A DNA stretch of 64,000 nt from Planctomycetota bacterium (GCA_019636215.1 JAHBXZ010000008.1:62001-126000); one strand, 5' to 3'. Shown: positions 8,619 through 18,399, counted from the stretch's first letter. The notes: generated by a model from the letters alone, not told the origin. Translations and numbers: made by a program.

Positions 8619-9161
8619 ATGCATTACCGCATCGTTGCAGCAACCTGCCTGGTGGCCGCCCTTGCGTTTGGCGCTGTGTCGACAGTCATGGGCCAGAACA
8701 AGCAGCCTGCTCCTAAGCCGAAGGAAGAGCCGCGCAAGGAAGAGCCCAAACCAGAGCCCAAGCCCGAACCCAAGAAGGAAGAACCGAAGAAGGAAGAGCC
8801 AAAGCCGGAGCCCATGTCCAGCGAAGACTATGAGGGCATGATGAAGAAGATCAAGACCGCCCAGGGCAAGCTCAAGGCCAACCTGAAGAACAAAAAGGGT
8901 GCTGAAGCCGCCGCCGCCGCGGAAGAGCTGGCAAAGCTCGCCGCGGATATCCTGCGCTATGACGGTGACGTGAAGGAAGGCGACAACAAGGGCAAGAAGG
9001 TACGCGACCAGAAAGACTTCAAGGAATGGGCCGAAGGCCTGAAAAAGGCGGCCGAGAACCTGGCCAAACACGCCAAGGCCAGCAAGTGGGACGACGCTGA
9101 AACCGAAAAGGACAACGTCGCCCGAACCTGCAGCAACTGCCACGACGTTTACGACAAGTAG
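8619..9161 (+). CDS. Secreted monohaem cytochrome with EPK-rich linker and C-terminal CSNCH
   Basis: A 180-aa exported protein. AGAGGAA lies just upstream of the ATG. A signal peptide (HYRIVAATCLVAALAFGAVS) is followed by a charged linker (about 28-66) built from repeats of E, P and K, then a four-helix-type domain rich in Ala, Lys and Glu. The only haem site, CSNCH (Cys171, Cys174, His175), is near the C-terminus, as in class II cytochromes of the c-prime/c556 type, where haem attaches to the last helix. The family is inferred from this placement. A strong bidirectional hairpin follows at 9183-9210. A periplasmic electron-transfer or gas-binding role is possible. Confidence 0.85.
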   Translation: MHYRIVAATCLVAALAFGAVSTVMGQNKQPAPKPKEEPRKEEPKPEPKPEPKKEEPKKEEPKPEPMSSEDYEGMMKKIKTAQGKLKANLKNKKGAEAAAAAEELAKLAADILRYDGDVKEGDNKGKKVRDQKDFKEWAEGLKKAAENLAKHAKASKWDDAETEKDNVARTCSNCHDVYDK

Positions 9162-9182
9162 ACAGGCTCTGCGAACCACGGA

Positions 9183-9210
9183 AACGCCCCCGCGAACTCG
9201 CGGGGGCGTT
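9183..9210. terminator. Bidirectional intrinsic terminator
   Basis: A perfect 12-bp stem (AACGCCCCCGCG pairing with its complement at 9199-9210) closes a 4-base loop. It lies between the convergent cytochrome and AsmA-like genes. The flanks are A-rich on the left and T-containing on the right, so it could stop transcription from both sides. Confidence 0.85.
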
Positions 9211-9233
9211 CACAATTCACGTTGCGCCCGCGC

Positions 9234-11096
9234 TCAGGGCCTGAAGCTGAAACTGACCCGTCCACCGCGCTGTGCCAGAAACGGATTGTTGGCAATGGCA
9301 GCAGCCGGCCCGCACAACCTGGTGATGGACTCAGTGCGCCGGCCCTTTTCAGCCGCATCAATAGAGCCATCTGCATGCAGCGCAATCAGCCGTCCAAGAT
9401 CGTCAGGCGGGATCAGCACTCCGGTGAATGCCAGGCCGGGGTGACTCAGCCGCCCGGTGATGTCGGCTGAGAGCGTTGTCGAAGAGACCACGCCCTTGAG
9501 CGTACCTCGAATCCCGGCCTCGTAACTTGGAATGTTCGGGTTGAATTCAATGGTTCCCGCGACCTCGCCTGCGGCAGCACAAAAGGCGAACCGGCCGTCC
9601 TTCAGATCAAGGTTGCCGCCGACGGAAAGCCGGGCGTCCTTGCGACCGGGGACTTTTCTCAGGTTTCCGCTGAGTTCACCGGCCAGCCAGCCGGTCAGGG
9701 GTTCACAAGCCACGTCCAGGCGGTCAATCTCAATGCCAAAGTCCAGGTCCAAGTCAGTAAACTGTTCGGCAACCTGCACCAGATTGGGTTGCATGTCCGG
9801 CAGGCCGTACAGGGCTGCTGGGCTCCATGTTATTGGCCGACTCAGTGTTCCGCGTCGTACCGTGGCCGCCAGGGTTCCCTGTAGCGCCGGAAATGTGCCA
9901 TCCAGTCGCAAGATGCCCTCGCCAGATGCCTGCGTGTAGGGCCCGGTGCACAGGGAGCATTCCGGTGCCACCAACAGCAGTCCTTCCAGCGTGAAGCTCT
10001 CGCCATCGCGCATACGGATACGCCCGTTCAGGTCGGCTGCTGGCATCAGAAATGCACGTGATTCATCCAACGCCATCACCGCCCGGTGAAAGTAACTCAG
10101 TTCAGCCAGGGACAGCTCCATATCCAGCCGCAGTTCTGACAGCGATCCGCTGACAAAGACGTTGCCGCGCACGGTACCCGCCCAGACATCGATTTTTCGG
10201 TACCGTGCCCACAACTGCTGCAAGTCGATGTAGTCCACTGTGATCTGCAGACCACCGGCGCCCGGATCAGGCTGCAGGGTGCCATGGGCGTACAGGCTCA
10301 ACACGTCTTGATCGGCAACCTTCAGATCCAGCGCGACTTTGGACCGTCCGCCCTGTCGAGCGAATGTGGCAGCACCCCGCACTTGCAGGCTGTGGGTCTG
10401 CTGCCACAGAGTGAGGTAGAGCTGCCGTGGTGCGACGTGCACTTCAAAGTTACCGGTTGAAGTTGTCCCTCTTGCGCTGGATATGAGGACTGCGGCATCT
10501 ACTTGCGGGCCTTGAACCAGCAATTCAATGGTCTCCAGATCTACTTCTGTGTCCGGGCCTGTCTGTGGCAGGCCGCCCAGGAATCGCTCAAAGTCACTGC
10601 GTCCATCAACAATGATGCGAAGGCCCCGCGCTGAAATGCGCCTGCTGCCCATTCCGGGCAGCATCCCGGGGCCGCCTTCGATAGTGACGCTGACAACCCT
10701 GGCGTTGCCACCAAGGCCCGGCAGGTCGACGTCCAGATTGTCAAAGCGCAGCGTCCCTGCGGCGGGGTTGAACCTCGCGGCCGTGTAGCCAGGCCTTGCG
10801 CCTAGTGCCGCTTCCAGCTCATCCAGCGCGGCATTGCGTATGAAGCTGCCCCAAGGGTTGATTCCGAACATGGACAGCCCGGCGCACAGAACCGTGGTGC
10901 AAAAACAGGCCAGTGCCGGTGCGCGCAGCCGCGAAAAGAAAATGCCCGGCACCGCAACCAGCGCGGCAAATCCTCCTAGAACGAAACCGAGCGATCCAAG
11001 CACCACACCGGCAAGCAAGGTAAGGTCGCCCAGGCCCCGGCGCGGAACTGTCACCGGGTTTTCCTTGGGGTCAGGTTGTGACTGCGTTGTGGTCAA
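9234..11096 (-). CDS. AsmA/TamB-like envelope protein
   Basis: A 620-aa protein with a Pro-rich N-terminal cytoplasmic tail, two hydrophobic segments (about 24-55 and 59-77), and a long beta-rich region. The repeated short motifs (for example GTLRFDNLDVDLPGLGG, SGSLSELRLDMELSLAEL, AGELSGNLRKVPGRKDARLS, VGGNLDLKDGRF) are typical of AsmA-like and TamB-like bridge proteins, thought to carry lipids between inner and outer membranes. AsmA-family membership is inferred from this repeat style, without alignment. It is transcribed away from lon across only 43 bases, so promoters of the two genes must overlap or lie within the coding sequences. Confidence 0.7.
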   Translation of the reverse strand: MTTTQSQPDPKENPVTVPRRGLGDLTLLAGVVLGSLGFVLGGFAALVAVPGIFFSRLRAPALACFCTTVLCAGLSMFGINPWGSFIRNAALDELEAALGARPGYTAARFNPAAGTLRFDNLDVDLPGLGGNARVVSVTIEGGPGMLPGMGSRRISARGLRIIVDGRSDFERFLGGLPQTGPDTEVDLETIELLVQGPQVDAAVLISSARGTTSTGNFEVHVAPRQLYLTLWQQTHSLQVRGAATFARQGGRSKVALDLKVADQDVLSLYAHGTLQPDPGAGGLQITVDYIDLQQLWARYRKIDVWAGTVRGNVFVSGSLSELRLDMELSLAELSYFHRAVMALDESRAFLMPAADLNGRIRMRDGESFTLEGLLLVAPECSLCTGPYTQASGEGILRLDGTFPALQGTLAATVRRGTLSRPITWSPAALYGLPDMQPNLVQVAEQFTDLDLDFGIEIDRLDVACEPLTGWLAGELSGNLRKVPGRKDARLSVGGNLDLKDGRFAFCAAAGEVAGTIEFNPNIPSYEAGIRGTLKGVVSSTTLSADITGRLSHPGLAFTGVLIPPDDLGRLIALHADGSIDAAEKGRRTESITRLCGPAAAIANNPFLAQRGGRVSFSFRP

Positions 11097-11139
11097 TGCG
11101 CTTGGCTGCTACAAGTCTGCGAACAGGGGAGATCCGATT

Positions 11140-13527
11140 ATGGCGCTGTATTCTGCCGGTAACAGCACCAAGATCATGCAGCAGGCCGTGCCCAACCAGC
11201 TTCCGTTGCTGCCGTTGGTCTCTGTAGTCGTGTTTCCCTACAACGTGGCAAGTTTCAGCGTTCACCGCAAACCCAACATCAACCTTCTGAACAGCAACAA
11301 CCTTGCTGACAATGTGATCTGCCTGGCGGCACAGCGCGACCAGCAGCTGGAAGTGATTCGCGGCCTGGACGACCTGTACGACATTGGTGTCAGCGGCCGC
11401 GTGATCCACAAGATGAACCTGCCCGACGGCACCATGCAGGCTGCGGTGCAGGGCCTGACCCGCGTCAAGATCAAGAAGGTTACGGCCTTTGAGCCCCACT
11501 ACATGGCAGAGGTAACACCTGCCCGCGCCAGCACGGCGGGCGAGGACACGCCCGCCATGCACCAGAAGATTGTCGACGCGCTGGAAAAGTTCGAGATTCT
11601 GGTGTCGCTCGACCAGAACTACAGCCAGGAACTGGTCCAGGTGCTGAAGATGAACATCAAGGGCCCAGGGCGATTCGCGGATCTGCTGGCCACGTACATT
11701 TCTTTGCCCTTCAAGACCAAGGCCGAGATCCTGTGCGAACTGGACAGCAAAAAACGCCTGGAGTTCGTCATACGTCTGCTTGACGAAGAGATCGCGCGCC
11801 AGACAGTTGATCGCGAGGTCCGCCAGAGGACGCAGATCGCGATTGAAAAGAGCCAGCGCGAGTATCTGCTGCGCCAGCAGCTTAAAGCGATTCGCAGTGA
11901 ACTGGGCGAGGAAGGCGGCGCCGAGGCCGAGGTTGAAAAGCTGGTTGCCAAACTGGAAGAGGCCAAACTGCCGGAGCACGCCGCCAAGGAGTGCCGTGCC
12001 GAGATCGACCGCCTGAGCCTGATTTCGGAGGCCAGCGCAGAATACAACGTTGTGCACACGCACATTGACTGGCTGCTGAGCATTCCATGGCATGTCGGCA
12101 CGGTGGACAATCTTGATCTCAAGCGCGTACGCAAGATTCTCGACAAGGACCACTTCGGCCTGGACAAGGTCAAGGATCGCATCATCGAGTTTCTTGCTGT
12201 GCTGAAGTTGAAGAAGGAACTGAAGGGCCCGATCCTGTGCCTTGTCGGCCCGCCGGGTGTAGGCAAGACCAGCCTTGGCCGCAGCGTTGCTCACGCCATG
12301 GGCCGCAAGTTTGAACGCATCAGCCTGGGTGGCTTGAGTGACGACAGCGAGATTATGGGCCACCGCCGCACGTATGTCGGGGCGATGCCGGGCCGCATCA
12401 TCCAGTCCCTGAAAAAGGCCGGCAGCGCCAACCCGATTCTGATGCTGGATGAAATCGACAAGCTGGGCCGCGACATGCGCGGCGACCCAGGGGCCGCGCT
12501 GCTGGAGGTGCTGGATCCCGAACAGAATCACGCATTTGTGGACCGCTATGTCGACGTGGCCGTGGACTTGTCCAAGGTGTTGTTCATCTGCACGGCCAAC
12601 GTCCTGGACACTATTCCTGGCCCGCTTCGCGACCGCATGGAGGTTATCCAGCTTTCGGGCTACACGCTGGAAGAGAAAGAGCAGATCGCCCGGACCTACA
12701 TCATCCCGCGGCAGGTTGAGGCGGCGGGGCTGAAACCGGCAAAAATCAAGCTGCCGAACAAGTCCGTTCGCGAGATTGTACGGGGGTACACGCGCGAAGC
12801 CGGGCTACGCAACTTTGAGCGTCGCGTTGCGGCCATTTGCCGCAAGATTGCAACCCGCGTGGCGGCAGGAGAAATCAGCAGCAACACGGTAGTGGAGATC
12901 ACGCCGGAACAGGTAGAGGCCTATCTTGGGCAGCGGTTGTGGCTGCCGGAAGGCCCCACGCGCAAGCCCGAAGTAGGCGTTGTTACAGGCCTGGCCTGGA
13001 CCAGCATGGGCGGCGACACTCTGTTGATTGAATCGGCGCGTTACAAAGGCACCGGCCAGGTGAAGGTGACTGGCAGCCTTGGCGACGTGATGAAGGAAAG
13101 CGTGACCACGGCCATGAGCTATGTGCGCAGCCATGCCGCCGAATGGGGCATCGATACCGAAGAGTTTGCAAAATGGGACCTGCACCTGCACTTCCCTGAG
13201 GGGGCAGTTCCCAAGGACGGCCCCAGTGCGGGCGTCACGATCACGACGGCCCTTATCAGCCTGTTCACAGGTCGACCAGTACGCGGCGACATCGCCATGA
13301 CCGGCGAGGTCACCCTGCGCGGAAAGGTGCTGCCGGTGGGGGGCATCAAGGAAAAGGTGCTTGCGGCCTATCGCAGCGGCATCAAGCAGGTGCTGTTGCC
13401 GAAGCAGAACGAGAAAGACCTGCAGGACGTGCCCAAAGAAGCCCGCAAGGCCGTCAAGATCACTTTGACCGAAGACGTAAGCGAAAACGTCAAGGCGGCC
13501 ATGACCGGAAAGAGTGCAGTGCGCTAG
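11140..13527 (+). CDS. lon: ATP-dependent Lon protease
   Basis: A 795-aa cytoplasmic AAA+ serine protease, usual length for LonA. The N-terminal substrate-recognition domain begins [16 protein letters not shown]. The ATPase has Walker A GPPGVGKT (370-377) and Walker B MLDEIDK (about 434-440). The proteolytic domain has VPKDGPSAG with catalytic Ser 696 and [10 protein letters not shown] with catalytic Lys 739, spaced as in known Lon. The start at 11140 follows AGGGGAG by 8 bases; the frame extends upstream to 10834 but that part is antisense to the AsmA-like gene. TACAAG near 11110 could be its -10 element. It degrades misfolded and regulatory proteins. Confidence 0.97.
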   Translation: MALYSAGNSTKIMQQAVPNQLPLLPLVSVVVFPYNVASFSVHRKPNINLLNSNNLADNVICLAAQRDQQLEVIRGLDDLYDIGVSGRVIHKMNLPDGTMQAAVQGLTRVKIKKVTAFEPHYMAEVTPARASTAGEDTPAMHQKIVDALEKFEILVSLDQNYSQELVQVLKMNIKGPGRFADLLATYISLPFKTKAEILCELDSKKRLEFVIRLLDEEIARQTVDREVRQRTQIAIEKSQREYLLRQQLKAIRSELGEEGGAEAEVEKLVAKLEEAKLPEHAAKECRAEIDRLSLISEASAEYNVVHTHIDWLLSIPWHVGTVDNLDLKRVRKILDKDHFGLDKVKDRIIEFLAVLKLKKELKGPILCLVGPPGVGKTSLGRSVAHAMGRKFERISLGGLSDDSEIMGHRRTYVGAMPGRIIQSLKKAGSANPILMLDEIDKLGRDMRGDPGAALLEVLDPEQNHAFVDRYVDVAVDLSKVLFICTANVLDTIPGPLRDRMEVIQLSGYTLEEKEQIARTYIIPRQVEAAGLKPAKIKLPNKSVREIVRGYTREAGLRNFERRVAAICRKIATRVAAGEISSNTVVEITPEQVEAYLGQRLWLPEGPTRKPEVGVVTGLAWTSMGGDTLLIESARYKGTGQVKVTGSLGDVMKESVTTAMSYVRSHAAEWGIDTEEFAKWDLHLHFPEGAVPKDGPSAGVTITTALISLFTGRPVRGDIAMTGEVTLRGKVLPVGGIKEKVLAAYRSGIKQVLLPKQNEKDLQDVPKEARKAVKITLTEDVSENVKAAMTGKSAVR

Positions 13528-13560
13528 GATCGCACAACAAGCCCGCGGTATGACAGCGCC

Positions 13561-15621
13561 CTAGGCGCCACGCTGGGCGATCAGCAGGAACAGCGCAGTC
13601 AGCACTACGGCACCCACAGCAAAGGCATACAGATAGTGGCGAACAACGCCGGTCTGGATGCGACGGCCAAGGTCGCTGGACACGCGTACGATTTCGGCGA
13701 CGCCGCGAACACAGATCAGGTCAATGATCACAACGTCAACAACCACGAACAGCACGTCAGACGCGAGCTTGAGCGGGCGGACAACAAGGAAGTCATACAG
13801 CTCGTCCACGTAGTACTTGTTCAACAGGATGCTGTAGACCAGGTTGGGGCGGCCATTGCGGATTGCCAAAGCCTTCACTTTCTCAAGGCTGCCGGGCTTG
13901 CTGTAAACGGCAAAGCCGAACAGCGACATCACCACCGCGACAACCGAACTGATGCCGATGTTCATCCACTCGGCGCGAATAGTGGCATCGTCGTGTTCCA
14001 CGGGCATGCGAAGCAGGCTGTCCGCAGACATCGCGGTCTGACCCTGCACCCAGATCGGGTCAAGCCAGTGCTTGAAGGAAACCCAGATGCTGCCTGATTC
14101 CGGGTGCGGCACGATAGCGGGGGGCAGCCACAGCAGGCCGGCAACCAGCGCAAACACGCTAAGGATTACCAGCGGAAGTGTCATGCTGGCCGGAGACTCG
14201 TCGGCATGCGCGTAGGCAGCCTCGCTGCCGCGCCATGAACCAAAGAATGTCAGGCCGATCATGCGGAACGTGTAGAAGGCCGTGCACAGCGCAGCAACCA
14301 TGCCCATGCCGTACAGCACCATGCCCAGTGTGTCGCCACGGTGGAACGCGCTGAACAGAATCGCATCTTTACTGAAGAAGCCGCTGGTCAGCGGAATGCC
14401 TGCCAGGGCCATACTGCCAATCACCATCGTCCAGCAGGTGACGGGCATCTTCTTCTTGAGCCCGCCCATCTTCCACATGTCCTGGCTGTCCGGGTTGCCG
14501 TGGCCCAATGTGTGTTCCAGCGAATGAATCACACTGCCCGAACCCAGGAACAGCAGGGCCTTGAAGAACGCATGGGTAAACACGTGAAACACGGCAAGGT
14601 TGAACTGGCCGAGGCCGGCCGCCAGAAACATGAAACCCAGCTGGCTGACCGTGCTGTAGGCCAGCACCTTCTTGATGTCGCGCTGGACAAGGCCGATCGT
14701 GCCCGCAAACAGCGCGGTGCAGGCGCCGATGATCGCGATGACCATCATGGCCTGCTCCGCATGAACGTACACGAAGTTCATGCGCGCCAGCATGTAAATG
14801 CCAGCGGTTACCATGGTGGCTGCGTGGATCAGCGCGCTGACCGGCGTAGGGCCAGCCATGGCGTCCGGCAGCCAGACAAACAGGGGAATCTGGGCACTCT
14901 TGCCACACGCGCCCACAAACATGCACAAGCCGGCCCAGTTCAGCAGGGTGTGGTCGATCTGGCCGTTTGCGGTGGACTCGCGCACGCTTGCGAACAGCCC
15001 GTCACCGCCGGCATAGCTTAGAGTGCCGAAGTGCCAGAACACCAGAAACATGCCCACCATGAAGCCGAAGTCGCCGATGCGGTTGACGATGAACGCCTTC
15101 ATGCCGGCGTTGGTGTTCTTGAGGTCCTTGTACCAGAAGCCAATCAGCAGATAGCTGCACAGGCCCACGCCTTCCCAGCCCAAGAACATGGTCAGAAGGC
15201 TGTCACCAAGCACCAGCATCAGCATGCTGAACACAAACAGGTTCAGGTACGCAAAGTACCGCCAGTGACCCTCGTCGTGCTTCATGTAGCCAATGCTGTA
15301 GACGTGAATCAGCGCACCGATTCCGGTGATGATCAGCATGTACAGCCCTGACAGCTCATCCAGGTACAATCCAAGATTCACCTTGAGGCCGCCTGTGGCC
15401 ATCCAGGTCAGAAACTCCGGGTGTGCGTGGATGGATGCTTTCTGCAGCGGTCCGACAAACAGACCGACGGCAATCAGAAATGAGGCCGCAACAGAGCCCG
15501 CTGCCACGCCGCCCGAGGAAGTGGGCGACATGCTGCGGCCGAAGAAGCCGTTGATCAGAAAGCCGATCAGCGGCAGCAGCGCCACAAGGTACAGCAGAGT
15601 TTCCTTGGGAAGTTCCAGCAT
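13561..15621 (-). CDS. nuoL: NADH-quinone oxidoreductase subunit L
   Basis: A 686-aa antiporter-like membrane subunit of complex I, with about 16 transmembrane helices. Signature stretches are seen: GWEGVGLCSYLLIGFWY, the core GKSAQIPLFVWLPDAMAGPT with the conserved Lys, ALIHAATMVTAGIYMLAR, and the second half with THAFFKALLFLGSGSVIH. The C-terminal long lateral helix and final membrane segment are present. It begins 3 bases after nuoK on the same strand. The gene after it in an ordinary nuo operon would be nuoM, but here lon lies convergent 33 bases beyond the stop. Confidence 0.97.
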   Translation of the reverse strand: MLELPKETLLYLVALLPLIGFLINGFFGRSMSPTSSGGVAAGSVAASFLIAVGLFVGPLQKASIHAHPEFLTWMATGGLKVNLGLYLDELSGLYMLIITGIGALIHVYSIGYMKHDEGHWRYFAYLNLFVFSMLMLVLGDSLLTMFLGWEGVGLCSYLLIGFWYKDLKNTNAGMKAFIVNRIGDFGFMVGMFLVFWHFGTLSYAGGDGLFASVRESTANGQIDHTLLNWAGLCMFVGACGKSAQIPLFVWLPDAMAGPTPVSALIHAATMVTAGIYMLARMNFVYVHAEQAMMVIAIIGACTALFAGTIGLVQRDIKKVLAYSTVSQLGFMFLAAGLGQFNLAVFHVFTHAFFKALLFLGSGSVIHSLEHTLGHGNPDSQDMWKMGGLKKKMPVTCWTMVIGSMALAGIPLTSGFFSKDAILFSAFHRGDTLGMVLYGMGMVAALCTAFYTFRMIGLTFFGSWRGSEAAYAHADESPASMTLPLVILSVFALVAGLLWLPPAIVPHPESGSIWVSFKHWLDPIWVQGQTAMSADSLLRMPVEHDDATIRAEWMNIGISSVVAVVMSLFGFAVYSKPGSLEKVKALAIRNGRPNLVYSILLNKYYVDELYDFLVVRPLKLASDVLFVVVDVVIIDLICVRGVAEIVRVSSDLGRRIQTGVVRHYLYAFAVGAVVLTALFLLIAQRGA

Positions 15622-15624
15622 GGG

Positions 15625-15951
15625 TTAGTTCTTAAGCTCCGCCGCGCTATCGGCGTCGGCTGTCTGGGTTCGCCGATAAATCGCCACAATGATCGCCAGG
15701 CCTATGCCCACCTCGGCTGCAGCCACGGCCATCACCATCAACGTGAAGAACTGTCCGCTGTGGGAACCCATCAGGCCAGCACCCTGGCCGGCCCAATGGC
15801 GCGAGTATGTAACAAGCGAGATGTTGACCGCATTGAGCATGAGCTCCAGGCTCATCAATATCATGATCATGTTGCGGCGCGACAAAACGCCGTACATCCC
15901 GGCGCTGAACAACACCGCGGCCAGAAACAGGACTGTTTTTGGCTCCAGCAT
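15625..15951 (-). CDS. nuoK: NADH-quinone oxidoreductase subunit K
   Basis: A 108-aa three-helix membrane subunit of complex I. It shows the family pattern FSAGMYGVLSRRNMIMILMS followed by LELMLNAVNISLVTYSR, including the two conserved buried Glu residues that belong to the proton-transfer axis, and the third helix with VAAAEVGIGLAIIVAIYR. Its ATG overlaps the nuoJ stop (TGATG), so the two are translationally coupled. The product sits in the inner membrane between NuoJ and NuoN in the assembled complex. Confidence 0.97.
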   Translation of the reverse strand: MLEPKTVLFLAAVLFSAGMYGVLSRRNMIMILMSLELMLNAVNISLVTYSRHWAGQGAGLMGSHSGQFFTLMVMAVAAAEVGIGLAIIVAIYRRTQTADADSAAELKN

Positions 15952-16646
15952 CAGTGGCTCGATTCCGAAGACTCGGGCTGCACCACGTCCTGGGTGCCCG
16001 GAATGCCTGCAAGGTGCCGACGGGCAAGCAGCACGGCCCCAAGCACAGCGGCGAAAATCAGAAGGCTGACAACTTCGAATGCCAGCGGGAAGCCCTCAAA
16101 GATGGTCTTGCTGACTGCCTCGGTGCCGCCGTACTTCATCAGGCGACCAGCGCCGGCCCCGGACGTGAACAGGATGCTGTCATAACCGTCCGGAAGCGGC
16201 TTGAACTCGTTGTATGCGGCCGGCAGCTTGTAGATTGCGAAGCTGCTGCACAGCAGAAACGCCACCGCAATCACGGCGGCAAGAGGCTGCGGCAGAAGGA
16301 TGTGGTCCAGAGGATTGAACTTCATGGCCTTCTCTACGGCCTTGGGGTCGAAGGCACGCTTCCAGTTCGGACGTGCACCTACCGCGCCCGGCAACCCCAG
16401 TCGATCGAGGCGCGTCCGCGTGTCCGTAAACATCAGCACGAACAGGAACATGACTGCCAGGGCGCCGGCGTAAATCAGAATCTGTGCCACCGCGATGAAT
16501 GGTGCATTCAGCGACAGAAACACCCCGGCCGAGCCGAAAAATGCAATCAGCAGACCCAGCAGCGCATACACCGCGTTGCGTTGGGTGATCAGGATGACCG
16601 TGCCCAGTACGCATACCAGGCTGCTGATCACAAAAATGACTTCCAT
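15951..16646 (-). CDS. nuoJ: NADH-quinone oxidoreductase subunit J
   Basis: A 231-aa complex I membrane subunit. The start at 16646 (MEVIFVISSLVCVLGTVILI) follows GGAG by 5 bases; the frame reads further up to 16745 but that part is non-coding. Helix 2-3 shows YALLGLLIAFFGSAGVFLSL, and the helix containing AQILIYAGALAVMFLFVLM carries the conserved YAGAxxVLFLFxxM pattern of NuoJ with its pi-bulge helix. It heads a three-gene run nuoJ-nuoK-nuoL. An upstream hairpin at 16718-16741 separates it from the HEAT-repeat gene, so it probably has its own promoter in 16647-16717. Confidence 0.96.
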   Translation of the reverse strand: MEVIFVISSLVCVLGTVILITQRNAVYALLGLLIAFFGSAGVFLSLNAPFIAVAQILIYAGALAVMFLFVLMFTDTRTRLDRLGLPGAVGARPNWKRAFDPKAVEKAMKFNPLDHILLPQPLAAVIAVAFLLCSSFAIYKLPAAYNEFKPLPDGYDSILFTSGAGAGRLMKYGGTEAVSKTIFEGFPLAFEVVSLLIFAAVLGAVLLARRHLAGIPGTQDVVQPESSESSH

Positions 16647-16717
16647 GAAGTCTCCGGGCGTTGCGCGCGGGACAATAGCAGTGTGGCAGAAACCGCGCAA
16701 GCGCGCCGGAAACGACC

Positions 16718-16741
16718 AGGCGGGCCGTTTCCGGCCCGCCT
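16718..16741 (-). terminator. Terminator-like hairpin after HEAT-repeat gene
   Basis: A perfect 9-bp stem, AGGCGGGCC paired with GGCCCGCCT, encloses the 6-base loop GTTTCC. It lies 27 bases past the stop of the HEAT-repeat gene in the direction of transcription. The following bases contain only a short T-rich stretch, so termination strength is uncertain. Confidence 0.6.
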
Positions 16742-16767
16742 GCAAGGCATGCTTGATCTACTTCGTG

Positions 16768-18174
16768 CTAGCGCCGCGCGGGCTGATTCGTGCGGCCCTG
16801 GTTAGTCGTGCGACCGCCCTGCTGGGTCGTGCGCGCAGGCTGGTTGGTGCGGCCCTGCTGCGTCGTGCGGCCCTGCTGTGTGGTGCGCGGCGTAGTGCGC
16901 GTGCCGCTGCTGTTGATGCCGCTGCTGGAGCGCGGGCGCGGCTTGCCGTCGTACAGCAAGGCCGGGTTCAGCTCTGGGTACTTCTTCCAAAAGTAGTCGC
17001 GCCAGCGGGGCTGGTCGTTGCCGAAGTCTGACCGCGTAATGTTGGCCAGGCAGGAAAGCGTTGCCGACTGCACCGACGGGCTGCTGTCTGACAGCAACTC
17101 AATCAGAGGATAGGCTTCTTTCTCCCGTTCGCTGCCAATCAGCTCGCCCAACGAGATCACCGCTGCTTCGCGCACCAGGGCAGTGCGGTCGCCCGTCGCC
17201 TGCAGCAGGGGCTCAATCGCCCGTGCGTCACGCAGCCGCGACAGCGAAAGCGCGGCGCTTTCCCGCACCTGGGCATCAAAGTCCGAAAGGCCGGACACCA
17301 GCGTGTTGTAGACAAGGTCCGGGTTGCTGCCGTGGTGCCGCGAAATCGCGTCCATGGCCTCGCGGCGGGTTGCGGCGTGCTCGTCGGTGGAAGCATCGAC
17401 CAGCGCAGGAATGCAGCGCGCCGGGTCAGGGATGCGTCCCAGGGCGATCGCACAGGCGGCGCGAACTTCAGGCTCAGGGCTGCGCAAGCCGATGGCCACG
17501 AGGTCGGGCACGGCTGCCGGGTCACCGATGTCGCCCAAGGCATTGATCGCTGCCAGTTGCACACGCAAGTCAGGGTCGCCGATGAATCGATCACGAATCG
17601 GCAGCAGGGTGTCCATCTGTGCGGCGTCGTAGGCCACGGCATAGGTGTTCACGCAGGCGCGGCGCATCGCGACGCTGCTCTGGGAGTCCTGCATCGGTAC
17701 GCGTAGGGCCTGCATCAGTGCCTTGTGATCTTTGAAGTCGCGAAGCTTGTCGTCCAGCGCCGCCAGGCCAAGTACCACGTTGATGCGGACGGATTCGTCT
17801 TCCTTGCGATCACCCAGTGCGAGCAGCAACGCGGGAATCACCTTTGCATCGCCTGTGAAACCCAAAAGGATGCCGGCCATGGCGCGCCGCGGGGTACTGC
17901 TGTCGTCGTTCAAGGCACTCAGCAACGCACGCTGGTAAGTGCGAGCACCCTCGCTCAGCTTGATGCGCAACGCATTTTCCGTGGGTTCATCACCGCGCTG
18001 GATCGACAGAGACAAGTTACGAAGGTTCAGGTCGAACGCTTCCATGGCCGCATCATCGAGATAAGTCTTCTCGGCCATAGGGTCGTCGGAACGCGGCTCC
18101 GTGGCGCATCCGGACAGAAACACCAGCCCGGCACTCACAGCGGCGGCAGCCAAAAAGTTGTTGAATCGGCGCAT
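16768..18174 (-). CDS. HEAT-repeat lipoprotein
   Basis: A 468-aa lipoprotein. The signal peptide ends in a lipobox (LVFLSGC, Cys 23). Residues about 90-400 are tandem HEAT/PBS-lyase-like helical repeats, with recurring patterns such as VRINVVLGLAALDD, VRAACAIALGRIPDP and VREAAVISLGELIGSERE. The last 45 residues are a low-complexity Arg/Thr/Gln tail made of short units such as RTTQQGRTNQPAR. HEAT repeats mediate protein binding; no enzyme motif is seen. GAGGA precedes the ATG by 6 bases and a TATAAA hexamer lies about 40 bases upstream. It is next to nuoJKL on the same strand but separated by a hairpin, so a link with complex I is not supported. Confidence 0.88.
   Translation of the reverse strand: MRRFNNFLAAAAVSAGLVFLSGCATEPRSDDPMAEKTYLDDAAMEAFDLNLRNLSLSIQRGDEPTENALRIKLSEGARTYQRALLSALNDDSSTPRRAMAGILLGFTGDAKVIPALLLALGDRKEDESVRINVVLGLAALDDKLRDFKDHKALMQALRVPMQDSQSSVAMRRACVNTYAVAYDAAQMDTLLPIRDRFIGDPDLRVQLAAINALGDIGDPAAVPDLVAIGLRSPEPEVRAACAIALGRIPDPARCIPALVDASTDEHAATRREAMDAISRHHGSNPDLVYNTLVSGLSDFDAQVRESAALSLSRLRDARAIEPLLQATGDRTALVREAAVISLGELIGSEREKEAYPLIELLSDSSPSVQSATLSCLANITRSDFGNDQPRWRDYFWKKYPELNPALLYDGKPRPRSSSGINSSGTRTTPRTTQQGRTTQQGRTNQPARTTQQGGRTTNQGRTNQPARR
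16771..16905 (-). repeat. Short imperfect tandem repeats coding for RTTQQGR-type tail
   Basis: The 3' end of the HEAT-repeat gene carries imperfect repeats of about 15-18 bases on the minus strand, coding for Arg-Thr-Thr-Gln-Gln-Gly and Arg-Thr-Asn-Gln-Pro-Ala units. Copies alternate rather than being exact. The tail is basic and probably disordered. Confidence 0.7.
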
Positions 18175-18212
18175 AGGCGTCCTCAGGTTGGGCGAAGTCT
18201 CTTTCTGCTTCC

Positions 18213-18218
18213 TTTATA
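18213..18218 (-). promoter_or_regulatory. Candidate -10 box (TATAAA) of HEAT-repeat gene
   Basis: On the minus strand TATAAA lies about 38 bases before the ATG at 18174. No good -35 hexamer sits 16-18 bases upstream, so this rests on the -10 match and position. Confidence 0.35.
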
Positions 18219-18399
18219 CGTTGAGCGAGGGCCGTGGTTTGCAGAAAAGAGGCGCCCGGGCCCGGAACCTGCAGCTGGTTGCTACAAGTTGACCGTCGCC
18301 GGGTTTCCTGCAGGGTGACAGTCGGTTACGAAGCCGTCACCCCGCCAAGGCGTCCGGTGTGGCGCACCCTCCGCCGCAGCACATCCTAAACTATGTACA

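Noticed and set aside
11071..12531. A 486-aa minus-strand open frame over lon
   Set aside because: Shadow of lon, which has all catalytic motifs; the antisense product has Gln/His/Leu-rich composition without motif.
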